NCBI RefSeq assembly: GCF_020179475.1
Contig: NZ_JAILXZ010000002.1
Coordinates: 186,001-250,000 of the forward strand
DNA from: Novosphingobium huizhouense
Lineage (GTDB): Bacteria > Pseudomonadota > Alphaproteobacteria > Sphingomonadales > Sphingomonadaceae
Reading direction: 5' to 3'
Length of the DNA stretch: 64,000 nt
Shown here: piece by piece, positions 9,586 through 18,555 of the stretch
Layout of the letters: every line of letters starts with the position of its first letter
Position numbering within the stretch: the first letter of the stretch is position 1
Translations under genes and position numbers: made by a program
The notes under the pieces: generated by a model
Databases searched by the model: none
What the model was told of the DNA's origin: nothing
What the model saw: the letters and a program-made list of their open reading frames with translations, nothing else

Positions 9586-10188
9586 ATGATGACCGGACGG
9601 ACCCTTTCCGCTCGCCCGCGCACCAAGCCGGCCGAGCCTGCTCCCGAAGCGGTGGACACCGCTGCCGCCCCCGTTCCCGCACCGGCTCCGAGCGCCGGTC
9701 CGTCGGGCGGCAAGGGCCAGAACCTGCAGGATCTCTTCCTCAACCACCTTCGCAAGAACAAGATCCCCGTGACCATGTTCCTGGTGAAGGGGGTCAAGCT
9801 CCAGGGGATCGTCACCTGGTTCGACAACTTCTCGATCCTGCTGCGCCGCGACGGCCAGTCGCAGCTCGTCTACAAGCACGCGATCAGCACGATCATGCCG
9901 GGCCAGCAGCTCTCGGTCGCCCATTTCCAGGGCGGCAGCGACGACAACGGCAAGAAGCGCCTGCTTCAGGAAGTCTTCTTGTCGAGCGTGCGCGATGCGG
10001 GTGTGCAGGTGACGATGTTCCTCGTCAACGGCGTCATGCTCCAGGGCAAGGTCGCCTCCTACGACCTGTTCTGCATGCTGCTCGAGCGCGAAGGCTACGT
10101 CCAGCTGGCTTACAAGCACGCCGTGTCGACTATCCAGCCTGCCGGCCATGTCGACCTGTCGGGCGACTGGGACGGCGAGGGCGCCTGA
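9586..10188 (+). CDS. hfq: RNA chaperone Hfq with two tandem Sm domains
   Basis: Hfq is normally about 75-80 residues and hexameric. This 200-residue protein has a proline/alanine-rich N-terminal extension (about 1-45) and two complete Sm domains, at about 46-104 and 126-184. Each has Sm1 (V-T-M-F-L-V-x-G-V-x-L-Q-G) and the Sm2 signature Y-K-H-A-[IV]-S-T-I (Y96-H98 and Y176-H178). Three chains could form a pseudo-hexamer. The domains differ at many surface positions, for example D-N-F-S versus Y-D-L-F, so the faces may bind different RNAs. Two ATG codons in a row (9586, 9589) open the gene. hflX follows after 3 nt. Confidence 0.95.
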   Translation: MMTGRTLSARPRTKPAEPAPEAVDTAAAPVPAPAPSAGPSGGKGQNLQDLFLNHLRKNKIPVTMFLVKGVKLQGIVTWFDNFSILLRRDGQSQLVYKHAISTIMPGQQLSVAHFQGGSDDNGKKRLLQEVFLSSVRDAGVQVTMFLVNGVMLQGKVASYDLFCMLLEREGYVQLAYKHAVSTIQPAGHVDLSGDWDGEGA

Positions 10189-10191
10189 CAC

Positions 10192-11541
10192 TTGAGCACT
10201 TTTGAATTTGGGCGCGACGCGGGCGATCTCGAAGGCGAGGTTACCCGCGGCGCACGCGCGATTGTGGTCCTGCCCGATATCCGCCAGAAGGGCGGCGGCC
10301 TCGGCGAAGACGCCGAAACACGGCTCGAGGAAGGGCAGGGCCTTGCCCGCGCCATCGGCATCGAGGTCGTCGACGCCTTCGTCCTGCCGATCCGCGCGGT
10401 GCGCCCCGCCACGCTGTTCGGCGAAGGACAGGTCGAGCGCATCGGCGTCGCGCTCGCGCAGAACGAGGCCGAGCTGGTCATCGTCGACGGCTCGCTCTCG
10501 GCGATCCAGCAGCGCAACCTCGAGGAAAAGCTGAAGCACAAGGTCATCGACCGTACCGGCCTGATCCTCGAAATCTTCGGCGAACGCGCGGCCACGGCCG
10601 AAGGGCGTCTCCAGGTCGAACTCGCCCACCTCGATTACCAGGCGGGACGCCTCGTGCGCTCGTGGACCCACCTCGAACGCCAGCGCGGCGGCTTCGGCTT
10701 CCTCGGCGGCCCCGGCGAAACCCAGATCGAAGCCGACCGCCGCATGATCCGCAACCGGATGGCGCGGTTGCGGCGCGAGCTCGAGCAGGTGCGCCGCACG
10801 CGCGGCCTCCACCGCGACCGCCGCCAGCGCGCGCCCTGGCCGATCATCGCGCTGGTCGGCTACACCAACGCCGGCAAGTCGACGCTGTTCAACCGGCTGA
10901 CGGGCGCCGGCGTCATGGCCGAGGATCTGCTCTTTGCCACGCTCGACCCGACGATGCGGGCCGTTCGCCTGCCGGGCGTCGATAAGGCGATCCTGTCAGA
11001 CACGGTGGGCTTCATCTCGGACCTGCCCACCCAGCTCGTCGCCGCCTTCCGCGCCACGCTCGAGGAAGTCACCGCCGCCGACGTCATCGTCCACGTGCGC
11101 GACATCTCCAATCCGGCGACCGCGCAGCAGAAGGCCGAAGTCGAGGAAATCCTCGCCGACCTCGGCGTGATCGGTGAGGAGGGCAGCGCCGTCCCGATCA
11201 TCGAGGCGTGGAACAAGTGGGACCTGCTCGCCCCCGACGAGCGCGCGATGCGGCGCGATCTCATTGCCCACGGCGTTCCCGAGCTCCCGGTCGTGCCGCT
11301 CTCGGCGGTCACGGGGGAAGGGGTGGCAGATCTCCTCGACCGCCTGTCGTCGCTGCTCACCGGCGGAGCGCAGGAGCTCGAACTGACCGTGCCGCTGTCG
11401 GACGGCCAGCGGCTTGCATGGCTCCACGCGCATGGCGAAGTGCTGTCGGAACGCGAGGTCGAGGACGAGGCGGGGATGCCTTCGCTGCGCCTGAAGGTGC
11501 GGTTGAGCCCTAAGGATCTCGGCCGCTTCACCCGGATCTAG
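10192..11541 (+). CDS. hflX: GTPase HflX (ribosome-splitting/rescue factor)
   Basis: A TRAFAC GTPase that binds the 50S subunit and dissociates stalled or heat-damaged ribosomes. The N-terminal HflX domain contains G-G-G-L-G and R-P-A-T-L-F-G-E-G, followed by the G-x-G-E-T-Q-I-E-x-D-R-R-x-I family signature. The GTPase domain has P-loop G-Y-T-N-A-G-K-S-T (from about residue 223), D-T-V-G-F-I as G3 and N-K-W-D as G4. The only start that keeps the full N-terminus is TTG at 10192, a rare start codon 3 nt after hfq, suggesting translational coupling. At 449 residues it has normal length. Confidence 0.94.
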   Translation: MSTFEFGRDAGDLEGEVTRGARAIVVLPDIRQKGGGLGEDAETRLEEGQGLARAIGIEVVDAFVLPIRAVRPATLFGEGQVERIGVALAQNEAELVIVDGSLSAIQQRNLEEKLKHKVIDRTGLILEIFGERAATAEGRLQVELAHLDYQAGRLVRSWTHLERQRGGFGFLGGPGETQIEADRRMIRNRMARLRRELEQVRRTRGLHRDRRQRAPWPIIALVGYTNAGKSTLFNRLTGAGVMAEDLLFATLDPTMRAVRLPGVDKAILSDTVGFISDLPTQLVAAFRATLEEVTAADVIVHVRDISNPATAQQKAEVEEILADLGVIGEEGSAVPIIEAWNKWDLLAPDERAMRRDLIAHGVPELPVVPLSAVTGEGVADLLDRLSSLLTGGAQELELTVPLSDGQRLAWLHAHGEVLSEREVEDEAGMPSLRLKVRLSPKDLGRFTRI

Positions 11542-11576
11542 CGCAAGCGTCCGGCGCGCGCGCAGGGTCGATCCGA

Positions 11577-12377
11577 TCAGCCCTCGCGCTCGGCGGCCTT
11601 CACCCGCTGCCACAGCGCTTCCTGGTCATCGAGCGACAGCGTGTCGAAGCTGCCTTCGGCCAGCGTCTCCATCGCGCGGAAGCGCCGCTCGAACTTGGCA
11701 TTGCCGAAGCGCAGCGCATCCTCCGGGGCGATGCCGTACTTGCGCACGACATTGACGGCGGCGAACAGCAGGTCGCCGGCTTCGGCCAGGCGTTCCTCGT
11801 CCGTTCCCGCCGCGGCGAGCTCGGCCGCTTCTTCGGCGAGCTTGGCCGCCGGGGTCTCGGTGTCGGGCCAGTCGAACCCCACGCGCGCCGCCCGTTTCTG
11901 CAGCTTTTCCGCGCGCATCAGGGCGGGCAGCGCCAGCGCAACGCCATCGAGCGCGCTCGTCGCGCCCTTGGCCGCGCGCTCTGCAGCCTTGGCCGCTTCC
12001 CAGCGCTCCTCGCGGGCATGGTCGCGCTCGGTGCTGCCGCCGAAGATGTGCGGGTGGCGCGCTTCCATCTTGTCCGAAATGGCCGCGGCAACGTCATCGA
12101 AGGCAAAGGCGCCGGCTTCCTCGGCGATCCGCGAGTGGAACACCACCTGCAGCAGCAGGTCGCCCAGTTCCTCGCGCAAGGCGGCCAAGTCATCGCGCTC
12201 GATCGCATCGGCCACTTCGTAGGCTTCCTCGATCGTATAGGGCGCAATCGTCGCGAAGGTCTGCGCCTTGTCCCAGTCACAACCGCGCTGCGGATCGCGC
12301 AGTGTCGCCATGATCCGGAGCAGACGCGCAAGATTGGCCGATGCATCGGACTGAACGGCAGGGGCCCCTTGCTCCAT
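11577..12377 (-). CDS. mazG: Nucleoside triphosphate pyrophosphohydrolase MazG
   Basis: A house-cleaning NTP pyrophosphatase with two MazG domains. The first shows the metal-binding pattern E-E-A-Y-E-V-A-D-A-I with a following E-E-L-G-D-L-L-L-Q-V-V-F-H. The second contains E-E-A-A-E-L and E-A-G-D-L-L-F-A-A-V-N. At 266 residues it has the normal length for the bacterial enzyme. It converges with hflX, leaving 35 nt between the stops. An AT-rich dyad lies just upstream of the ATG. Confidence 0.95.
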   Translation of the reverse strand: MEQGAPAVQSDASANLARLLRIMATLRDPQRGCDWDKAQTFATIAPYTIEEAYEVADAIERDDLAALREELGDLLLQVVFHSRIAEEAGAFAFDDVAAAISDKMEARHPHIFGGSTERDHAREERWEAAKAAERAAKGATSALDGVALALPALMRAEKLQKRAARVGFDWPDTETPAAKLAEEAAELAAAGTDEERLAEAGDLLFAAVNVVRKYGIAPEDALRFGNAKFERRFRAMETLAEGSFDTLSLDDQEALWQRVKAAEREG

Positions 12378-12394
12378 CGGTCGTGCTCCAATTC

Positions 12395-12410
12395 GATAAT
12401 AATGATTATG
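12395..12410 (-). promoter_or_regulatory. AT-rich dyad resembling a Fur/Mur-type box upstream of mazG
   Basis: On the minus strand the sequence CATAATCATTATTATC lies 18 nt before the mazG ATG. It is an imperfect palindrome and shares ATAATCATTAT with the classical Fur consensus. It stands out as AT-rich in GC-rich surroundings and could also contain the -10 element of the mazG promoter. No binding evidence is available. Confidence 0.35.
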
Positions 12411-12590
12411 TTAAATAGCGGGTGGGCGCGCCGATCCGAATGCGAGCGCGACGACCACGATGATCGCGATCCAGCCCAGCGCCATCAACGCCTGCCGCCG
12501 GCGTGGCATCGCGCGCAGGCGGCCGTTCGCGCCGACGAGGATCAGCGCCATGACGATCCCGACGATGGCGATCAGCTTGTCGCCGTTCAC
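12411..12590 (-). CDS. Small two-helix membrane protein
   Basis: A 59-residue protein starting with GTG at 12590, whose start overlaps the stop of the metallo-hydrolase (GTGA). Two hydrophobic segments, L-I-A-I-V-G-I-V-M-A-L-I-L-V and L-M-A-L-G-W-I-A-I-I-V-V-V-A-L, are separated by a basic loop (R-A-M-P-R-R-R-Q), so a membrane hairpin is likely. I cannot name the family. The tight coupling to the upstream gene is the main reason to believe it is real. Confidence 0.65.
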   Translation of the reverse strand: MNGDKLIAIVGIVMALILVGANGRLRAMPRRRQALMALGWIAIIVVVALAFGSARPPAI

Positions 12591-13354
12591 AACACGATCT
12601 CCATGCCGTCGTAACCCGGCTCGACGTGCGCCGGCGTTTCGTCGCACAGTGTCCGGTAGTCCATCGACTTGTCGAGATGCGTCAGCACGCCGCGGCCGGC
12701 GCGGCTCGCCTCGACCAGTTCGAGCGCCATGGCCAGGTGCGCGTGCGTCGAATGCGGCTGCCGGCGCAAGGCGTCGACCACCAGCACGTCGACTTTGTCG
12801 AACAGCGCGACCATCTCGGCATTGATCTCGCTGAAATCGGTCGCGTAGCCCACAGACTTGCCATTCTGGTCGAAGCGGAACGCGGTCGATTGCGCCGGCC
12901 CGTGGAGCATCTGGCAATGGCTGACGCCAATGCCCGCGATCATCCGCACGCGGTCGAGATTGTCGAGATTGCAGATCGTCGGATAGCCGTGCTGCCCGGC
13001 AAAGACATAGCCGAACCGCTGGCGCAGGCGCCGCACGGTTTCGTCGGCGGCATAGCCCGGGATCGGCGCGCCGCGCCCCATCCGCAACGGGCGCAGGTCG
13101 TCGATGCCGTGGGTGTGATCGGCGTGGTCGTGCGTCCAGACCACCCCGTCGATCCGGCCGATCCCGGTGCTGAGCAACTGGTGCCGCAAGTCGGTCGGCG
13201 TATCGACGAGGATCCGCGCGCCGTCCTCGCCCTCGACCACGATCGCCACGCGCGTGCGCCGATTGCGCGGCTCGTTGGGGTCGCAATCGCCCCAATCGTT
13301 GCCGATGCGCGGCACGCCGGTCGACGTGCCCGATCCGAGCATGACCAGCTTCAC
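12587..13354 (-). CDS. MBL-fold metallo-hydrolase, PhnP-like
   Basis: A beta-lactamase-fold hydrolase of 255 residues. It opens with L-G-S-G-T-S-T-G-V-P, typical of the PhnP/RNase Z-like branch, and has the metal-binding motif T-H-D-H-A-D-H. Further ligands are plausible in D-A-L-R-R and L-T-H-L-D-K. PhnP itself is a cyclic phosphodiesterase. The position after tatD and metG is a common sphingomonad arrangement, so a nucleic-acid or nucleotide phosphodiesterase role is a reasonable inference but is not shown. It overlaps tatD by four bases. Confidence 0.85.
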   Translation of the reverse strand: MKLVMLGSGTSTGVPRIGNDWGDCDPNEPRNRRTRVAIVVEGEDGARILVDTPTDLRHQLLSTGIGRIDGVVWTHDHADHTHGIDDLRPLRMGRGAPIPGYAADETVRRLRQRFGYVFAGQHGYPTICNLDNLDRVRMIAGIGVSHCQMLHGPAQSTAFRFDQNGKSVGYATDFSEINAEMVALFDKVDVLVVDALRRQPHSTHAHLAMALELVEASRAGRGVLTHLDKSMDYRTLCDETPAHVEPGYDGMEIVL

Positions 13355-14127
13355 GCCGTCGCCTTCGCAAACAGCCTGAAGAAGTTGGCGCTGGTAACTT
13401 CAGCCAGCTTGTCAGGTTCGACCCCGCGCAGGGCCGCGACGAAGCGCAGCGTGTCGGACACGAACGCGGGCTCGCAGGTCTTGCCCCGATGCGGCACCGG
13501 AGCAAGGAACGGAGCGTCGGTTTCGACCAGCAGCCGGTCCTCGGGAACTTCCGCAGCGAACGCCTGCAAGTCCTTGGCATTCTTGAAGGTCACAATCCCA
13601 GACAGCGAGATCGTCAGGCCCAGATCGAGCACCGCGCGGCCGAAATCGGGTGAGGCGGTGAAGCAGTGGATCAACGCGGGAAAGTCCCCCTTCCCCTTCT
13701 CCTCTGCAAGGATCCGCAGCGTGTCGGCCTCGGCATCACGGGTGTGGATGATCAGCGGCAGCCCGGTCTCGCGCGCCACCGCGATATGCACACGGAACAG
13801 ATCCTGCTGCACCTGCCGGTCGGAGTGGTCGTAGTAATAGTCGAGCCCGGTCTCGCCGATCGCGATAACGCGCGGATCATCCGTCGCTTGCCTCAGCACC
13901 GCCTCGCCCAGGTCGGCATGCCCGTCGGCCTCGTGCGGGTGGATGCCGACGCTCGCCCAGACGTCGGGCTCGCGGTGCGCCGTCGCCACGACCTCGGCCC
14001 ATTCGCGCTGGCGGGTCGAGATGTTGAGAAAGCCGGTGACGCCAGCCTCGCGGGCGCGGGCCAGCACCGCCTGCTGCTCCTCGACCAGGCCCTTGTAGTT
14101 GAGATGGCAGTGCGAATCGATCAGCAT
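13351..14127 (-). CDS. TatD-family metal-dependent DNase
   Basis: A 258-residue TIM-barrel hydrolase. The metal ligands are visible: D-S-H-C-H-L at the N-terminus, I-G-E-T-G-L-D-Y-Y, P-L-I-I-H-T-R-D-A, H-C-F-T-A-S and V-E-T-D-A-P-F-L-A-P. Family members act as 3'-5' exonucleases on damaged DNA. The start at 14127 shares bases with the metG stop (ATGA), and the stop overlaps the next gene; metG-tatD-MBL is one operon. Confidence 0.93.
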   Translation of the reverse strand: MLIDSHCHLNYKGLVEEQQAVLARAREAGVTGFLNISTRQREWAEVVATAHREPDVWASVGIHPHEADGHADLGEAVLRQATDDPRVIAIGETGLDYYYDHSDRQVQQDLFRVHIAVARETGLPLIIHTRDAEADTLRILAEEKGKGDFPALIHCFTASPDFGRAVLDLGLTISLSGIVTFKNAKDLQAFAAEVPEDRLLVETDAPFLAPVPHRGKTCEPAFVSDTLRFVAALRGVEPDKLAEVTSANFFRLFAKATA

Positions 14128-15689
14128 CAGGCCTGGTCTTCCGCCGGCAGCTCGAGCCGCGGGAACGCCCCGACCGGCGCCGTCAGTCGTTCTCCGGTCG
14201 CGACCCGTTCCATGTACCACGCCGCATCGGCGAGGTCGGCGATCCGCCGCCTGTCCGCCGGGATGCCGAGCTGGTCGAGCACCTTGGCGGCCGCGGCCGG
14301 CACCACCGGCGCGATGGCGATGGTCAGGTCGCGGATGGCCATGAACAGACAAAGCAGCACGGCGCGCATGCGTTCCGGATCGGTCTTGCGCAGCGTCCAC
14401 GGCGCCTGCTCGTCGATATAGGCGTTGCAGGCGAAGACCGCGCGCATCCACGCGTCGATCCCGGCCGAGAAGTTGAGCGCGGCGAATTCGCGCGGCAGGT
14501 CCTCGGCGCAGGCCTCGCGCACCGTCGCGAGCAGCACGTCGTCCGCCCCGGTGCTCGAAAACGTCCCGAGTTCGCCGTCCATGTTCTTGAAGATCATGGA
14601 AAGAATCCGCTGGACCAGATTGCCGTAGCTGTTCGCCAGCTCGGCATTGCAGCGGGTCACGATCGCCTCGGGCGAATAGGAGCCGTCCTGCCCGAACGCC
14701 ACTTCGCGCATCAGGAAGTAGCGCAGCGCATCGACCCCGAACCGTCCGGCGAGTTCGACCGGATCGGTCACGTTGCCGAGACTCTTCGATTCCTTCTGCC
14801 CGCGGTTGAGCAGGAAGCCATGGCCGAACACCTGGCGCGGCAGCGGCAGCCTGGCGCTCATCAGGAAGGCCGGCCAGTAGATCGTGTGGAAGCGGACGAT
14901 GTCCTTGCCGATCAGGTGGAGGTTTGCCGGCCAGTACCTTGTGAAATCGTCGTTTTCCTCGGGGAAGCCGACGCCCGTCAGGTAGTTGGTCAGGGCATCG
15001 ACCCAGACGTACATCACGTGCTCGTCGCTGCCCGGCACCTTGACGCCCCAGTCGAAGCTGGTGCGCGAGACCGAAAGGTCGCGCAGGCCTTGCGAAACGA
15101 AGGCGATCATCTCGTTGCGCCGCGCATCGGGCTGGATGAAATCGGGGTTGTCGCGATAGAGCGCGAGCAGCGGCTCCTGGTACTTCGACAGCCGGAAGAA
15201 CCACGATTCCTCGACCGTCCATTCCACCGGCGTGCCCTGCGGCGAGAGCTTGACGCCCCCTTCCCCGTCGACCAGCTCGCTCGCGTCGTAATAGGCCTCG
15301 TCGCGGACCGAGTACCAGCCTTCGTAGCGGTCGAGGTAGAGGTCGCCGGCTTCTTCCATGCGGCGCCAGATGTCCTGGCTGGCGGCGTGGTGGCGCGGTT
15401 CGGTGGTGCGCAGGAAGACATCGTAATCGACGTTCAATGTGGCGCACATATCGATGAAATGCTGCGACATTTCATCTGCCAACTGCTTCGGCGTCACCCC
15501 CATGTCGCGCGCCTTCTGCGCCATCTTCAGGCCGTGCTCGTCGGTCCCGGTCTGGAAGCGCACGTCGCGCCCCATCGCCTTGTGGAAGCGGGCGATGACG
15601 TCGGCGGCGATCGCCTCGTAGGCATGGCCGATGTGCGGCTTGCCGTTGGGATAGGAAATCGCGGTGGTGATGTAATAGGGTTCGCCCAT
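14127..15689 (-). CDS. metG: Methionyl-tRNA synthetase
   Basis: A class I aminoacyl-tRNA synthetase charging tRNA-Met. The HIGH motif appears as P-H-I-G-H near residue 18. The KMSKS motif is changed to K-E-S-K-S in G-Q-K-E-S-K-S-L-G-N-V, which keeps the functional lysines. At 520 residues it lacks the C-terminal tRNA-binding extension of longer MetRS forms. It lies in a run with holB and tmk upstream and tatD downstream. Confidence 0.96.
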   Translation of the reverse strand: MGEPYYITTAISYPNGKPHIGHAYEAIAADVIARFHKAMGRDVRFQTGTDEHGLKMAQKARDMGVTPKQLADEMSQHFIDMCATLNVDYDVFLRTTEPRHHAASQDIWRRMEEAGDLYLDRYEGWYSVRDEAYYDASELVDGEGGVKLSPQGTPVEWTVEESWFFRLSKYQEPLLALYRDNPDFIQPDARRNEMIAFVSQGLRDLSVSRTSFDWGVKVPGSDEHVMYVWVDALTNYLTGVGFPEENDDFTRYWPANLHLIGKDIVRFHTIYWPAFLMSARLPLPRQVFGHGFLLNRGQKESKSLGNVTDPVELAGRFGVDALRYFLMREVAFGQDGSYSPEAIVTRCNAELANSYGNLVQRILSMIFKNMDGELGTFSSTGADDVLLATVREACAEDLPREFAALNFSAGIDAWMRAVFACNAYIDEQAPWTLRKTDPERMRAVLLCLFMAIRDLTIAIAPVVPAAAAKVLDQLGIPADRRRIADLADAAWYMERVATGERLTAPVGAFPRLELPAEDQA

Positions 15690-15722
15690 CGGGACGGTCG
15701 CTTCCTTGTGGAACTGGCGTTG

Positions 15723-16691
15723 CTAGCGGCTTGCGCTCTCCCTAGTGCGCGCGGCCGACGCCAGCAACCCGCCGATTTCCAGCACCAGCAGGCCGGGGTC
15801 GTAGTTGTAGACCGGCGCCTGCGCCGCCAGCGTGACCATCCGCGCGTGGGCATCGGCAATCCGCAGGCGGCGCGCGTCGTCGGCCCGGGCGAGCGCTTCG
15901 ACCAGGACCATGCGCGCCGCCTCGATCGCCGCCAGCTGCCGTTCGCGATCCGGGCGCGCGCCCAGCGCATCGGCCAGCCTGCCGCGCAGCGAAAAGTCGC
16001 CGTCGCCCTGATCGGCGAGCCGCTGCATCACCGCGAAGACCTCGCCCAGGTCCTGTTCGGCGAAATGCAGCGCGGCGCCCGGCGATCCGGCCGCGACCGC
16101 GATCGCCGCGGCCCGCGTCGCCGGATCGAGACCGGGCGCCCCGCGATCTAGCGCGCGCGCCAGCGCCGCATCGTCGAGCGGATGGAAGCGCAGCACCTGG
16201 CAGCGCGATCGCACCGTCGGCAGCAACCGGCCGGGCTGGTGCGCGACCAGCAGGAAGAACGTGCCCTGCGGCGGTTCCTCGAGGCTCTTGAGCAAAGCGT
16301 TGACCGCCGCCTTTTCGAGCAGGTCGGCGCTGTCGATGATCACCGCCCGGCGTGCCCCCAGCGTCGGCCGCGTGACGAGCCGGCGCTGGATCGTGCGGAT
16401 CACGTCGACCCCGATGCTCCGCTTCTTCTGGTAGGGCCGCCCGTCCTCCATCTTCCTCGCCTCGTCGTCGTTGGCGGGCAACGGGACCAGCACGTGGATG
16501 TCGGGATGGAGCGTCGGCACGGGTTGCGGCACCCCCGGCTCTGCGACCAGTTCGGCCGCGGCCTCGAGCGCGAAGGCCGCCTTGCCGAGCCCTTCGCGCC
16601 CGGCCAGCAGCCAGGCATGATGCATCCGCTGCCCGGCCATCGCCGCGCGCCAGGCGGCCCAGGGGTGTTCGTGGCCGAGCAGGTCGGTCAT
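15723..16691 (-). CDS. holB: DNA polymerase III delta' subunit
   Basis: The clamp-loader delta' subunit, 322 residues. Visible features are H-A-W-L-L-A-G-R-E-G-L-G-K-A (a P-loop-like segment), D-V-I-R-T-I-Q, I-I-D-S-A-D and L-L-K-S-L-E-E-P-P, all typical of HolB. The ATG at 16691 overlaps the tmk stop (ATGA), which decides the start over a codon nine bases upstream. tmk-holB-metG-tatD is a widespread bacterial operon. Confidence 0.92.
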   Translation of the reverse strand: MTDLLGHEHPWAAWRAAMAGQRMHHAWLLAGREGLGKAAFALEAAAELVAEPGVPQPVPTLHPDIHVLVPLPANDDEARKMEDGRPYQKKRSIGVDVIRTIQRRLVTRPTLGARRAVIIDSADLLEKAAVNALLKSLEEPPQGTFFLLVAHQPGRLLPTVRSRCQVLRFHPLDDAALARALDRGAPGLDPATRAAAIAVAAGSPGAALHFAEQDLGEVFAVMQRLADQGDGDFSLRGRLADALGARPDRERQLAAIEAARMVLVEALARADDARRLRIADAHARMVTLAAQAPVYNYDPGLLVLEIGGLLASAARTRESASR

Positions 16692-17326
16692 GCGCGCCAC
16701 GCCTGGCCTGCGAGCGCCGCCAGCACGCGCGCATGGACTTCGCCCGGCGCGCCGGTCGCATCGATGCGGGCAAAGCGCGCTGGCTCCGTGCGGGCAAAGC
16801 CTTCGAATGCGGCGGCGACCCGCGCGTGATAGGCGGCATCGCGCCCGCCGATGCGGTCGGCCGCGCCGCGATCGCGCAGTTCGAGGCGCTGCGCCGCGTC
16901 TTCCGGTGGCAGCGCCAGCAGCAGCGTCAGGTCGGGCAGCAGGCCCTCGCTGCCGATCCGGTGGAGATCGCGCAGATCGGCATCGGACAGGCCGTCGCCC
17001 CCGCCCTGGTAGGCGCGGCTCGAATCGAGATAACGGTCGCAGATCACCACCGCGCCCCGCGCCAGCGCCGGTCGGATCAGCTTGTCGACGTGGTCGGCGC
17101 GCGCCGCGGCGAACAGCAGCGCTTCGGCCCGCGGGCCCCAGCCTTCGCCCTCGGTCGAAAGCAGCAGCGCGCGGATCGCCTCGGCGCCCTCGGTGCCGCC
17201 CGGTTCGCGCGTCAGCACCACCTCGCGCCCTTGCGCGCGCAGCGCCTCGGCCAGCAGGCGCGCCTGCGTCGACTTGCCCGCGCCCTCCCCGCCCTCGAGC
17301 GCAATGAACAGCCCTGCTCCCGCCAT
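16688..17326 (-). CDS. tmk: Thymidylate kinase
   Basis: Phosphorylates dTMP to dTDP. The 212 residues include the P-loop E-G-G-E-G-A-G-K-S-T, the D-R-Y motif in I-C-D-R-Y-L-D-S-S, and R-E-P-G-G-T. The start ATG at 17326 shares its first base with the DD-carboxypeptidase stop, and the end overlaps holB. Confidence 0.95.
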   Translation of the reverse strand: MAGAGLFIALEGGEGAGKSTQARLLAEALRAQGREVVLTREPGGTEGAEAIRALLLSTEGEGWGPRAEALLFAAARADHVDKLIRPALARGAVVICDRYLDSSRAYQGGGDGLSDADLRDLHRIGSEGLLPDLTLLLALPPEDAAQRLELRDRGAADRIGGRDAAYHARVAAAFEGFARTEPARFARIDATGAPGEVHARVLAALAGQAWRA

Positions 17327-18534
17327 CAGCGACCTGCCAGCGCGAGGAAGCCGTCGCGCAGCCGCGCCAGCACGCCGCCCTTGGCGACGTCCTGCGCCGC
17401 CACCAGCGGCAGCGCCTCGTCGGGCTGGCCAGCCACCTTCACCACCAGCGTCGCGACCTGCTGCCCCTTGGCGATCGGCGCCCGCAGCGGGCCCTTGTAG
17501 CGGATCGCAAGGGTCGGCCGCCCGGTCGCTCCGGCCGGCAGCGCCAGCGCGAGGTCGTGCGGGGCGACGAGGCCGACGCTGCGGGCCTCGCCTTCCTGCA
17601 CCCGCGCCTCGCCCAGATGCGCGCCCTTCGGGAACAGCGGATGCGAGGTCCACGCGGCAAAGCCCCATTCGAGCAGCGCGCGCGATTGCTCGGCACGGTC
17701 GACCGGCCGGTCGTAGCCGCCGACGACCATCATCAGTCGCCGCCCGTTGCGGATCGCGGTGCCGACAAGACCATAGCCCGCCTCGTTGGTGAACCCGGTC
17801 TTCACCCCGTCGGCGCCGTCGACATGGCCGTAGAGCGGATTGTGGTTGTTCTGGGTGATCCCGCCGAACGTTGCCTGGTGGTGGCCGTAGAACCGCTGGT
17901 AAAGCGCCGGATGGCGCGTGATCAGCGCCATCGACAGCTTGGCGAGGTCGGCTGCGGAAACCCAGGTCTGGCCTTCGTCCATCCAGCCGTTGGGCGTATT
18001 GTAGTGCGTGTCGCGCATGCCGAGCTTGCGCGCCTCGGCGTTCATCATCGCGGTGAAGCCGGGCACCGATCCGGCGACGCCTTCGGCCATTACCACGCAG
18101 CCGTCGTTGGCCGAGACCGTGACGATCCCCTCGATCAGGTCGGCAACGCTGGTCTGGCTCATGTTGCCGAGGAACATCGTGCTGCCCACGCCATGCCACT
18201 TGGCGAAGGTCTCGGGCTTCATCGTGAACCTCTGGTCGAGCCGGAGCTTGCCCTGCGCGATCAGTTCGAACGCGACGTAGCTGGTCATGATCTTCGTCAG
18301 CGAGGCCGGCACGAAGCGGCGGTGCGATTGCCGTTCGAACAGCACCCGGCCGGAATTGACGTCGATCAGCAGGCCGATCGGTGCGCTGATCTCGGGCATC
18401 GGCGCGAGCGCTGCGGGAGCCGGAGCCGGAGCCGGAGCCGGGGCTTCCAAGGCGGGCGCTGCGGCGCGCACCGGGACGGTCGCAAGGGCGAGCGCGACAA
18501 AAAGAGCAATCGGTCGGTGCAAGCAGAACCCCAC
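17326..18534 (-). CDS. D-alanyl-D-alanine carboxypeptidase (DacA/DacC-type, PBP5/6 family)
   Basis: A periplasmic serine peptidase that trims peptidoglycan stem peptides. A signal peptide ends around residue 25, followed by an A-P repeat linker. The three penicillin-binding motifs are intact: S78-L-T-K81, S141-A-N143 and K245-T-G247. A C-terminal PBP5-like domain follows. At 402 residues the length is typical. It lies between rlpA-like and tmk genes in the minus-strand block, with 20 nt separating it from the rlpA-like gene. Confidence 0.93.
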   Translation of the reverse strand: MGFCLHRPIALFVALALATVPVRAAAPALEAPAPAPAPAPAALAPMPEISAPIGLLIDVNSGRVLFERQSHRRFVPASLTKIMTSYVAFELIAQGKLRLDQRFTMKPETFAKWHGVGSTMFLGNMSQTSVADLIEGIVTVSANDGCVVMAEGVAGSVPGFTAMMNAEARKLGMRDTHYNTPNGWMDEGQTWVSAADLAKLSMALITRHPALYQRFYGHHQATFGGITQNNHNPLYGHVDGADGVKTGFTNEAGYGLVGTAIRNGRRLMMVVGGYDRPVDRAEQSRALLEWGFAAWTSHPLFPKGAHLGEARVQEGEARSVGLVAPHDLALALPAGATGRPTLAIRYKGPLRAPIAKGQQVATLVVKVAGQPDEALPLVAAQDVAKGGVLARLRDGFLALAGR

Positions 18535-18555
18535 GGATGGCGGGTCGCCTGCGCC

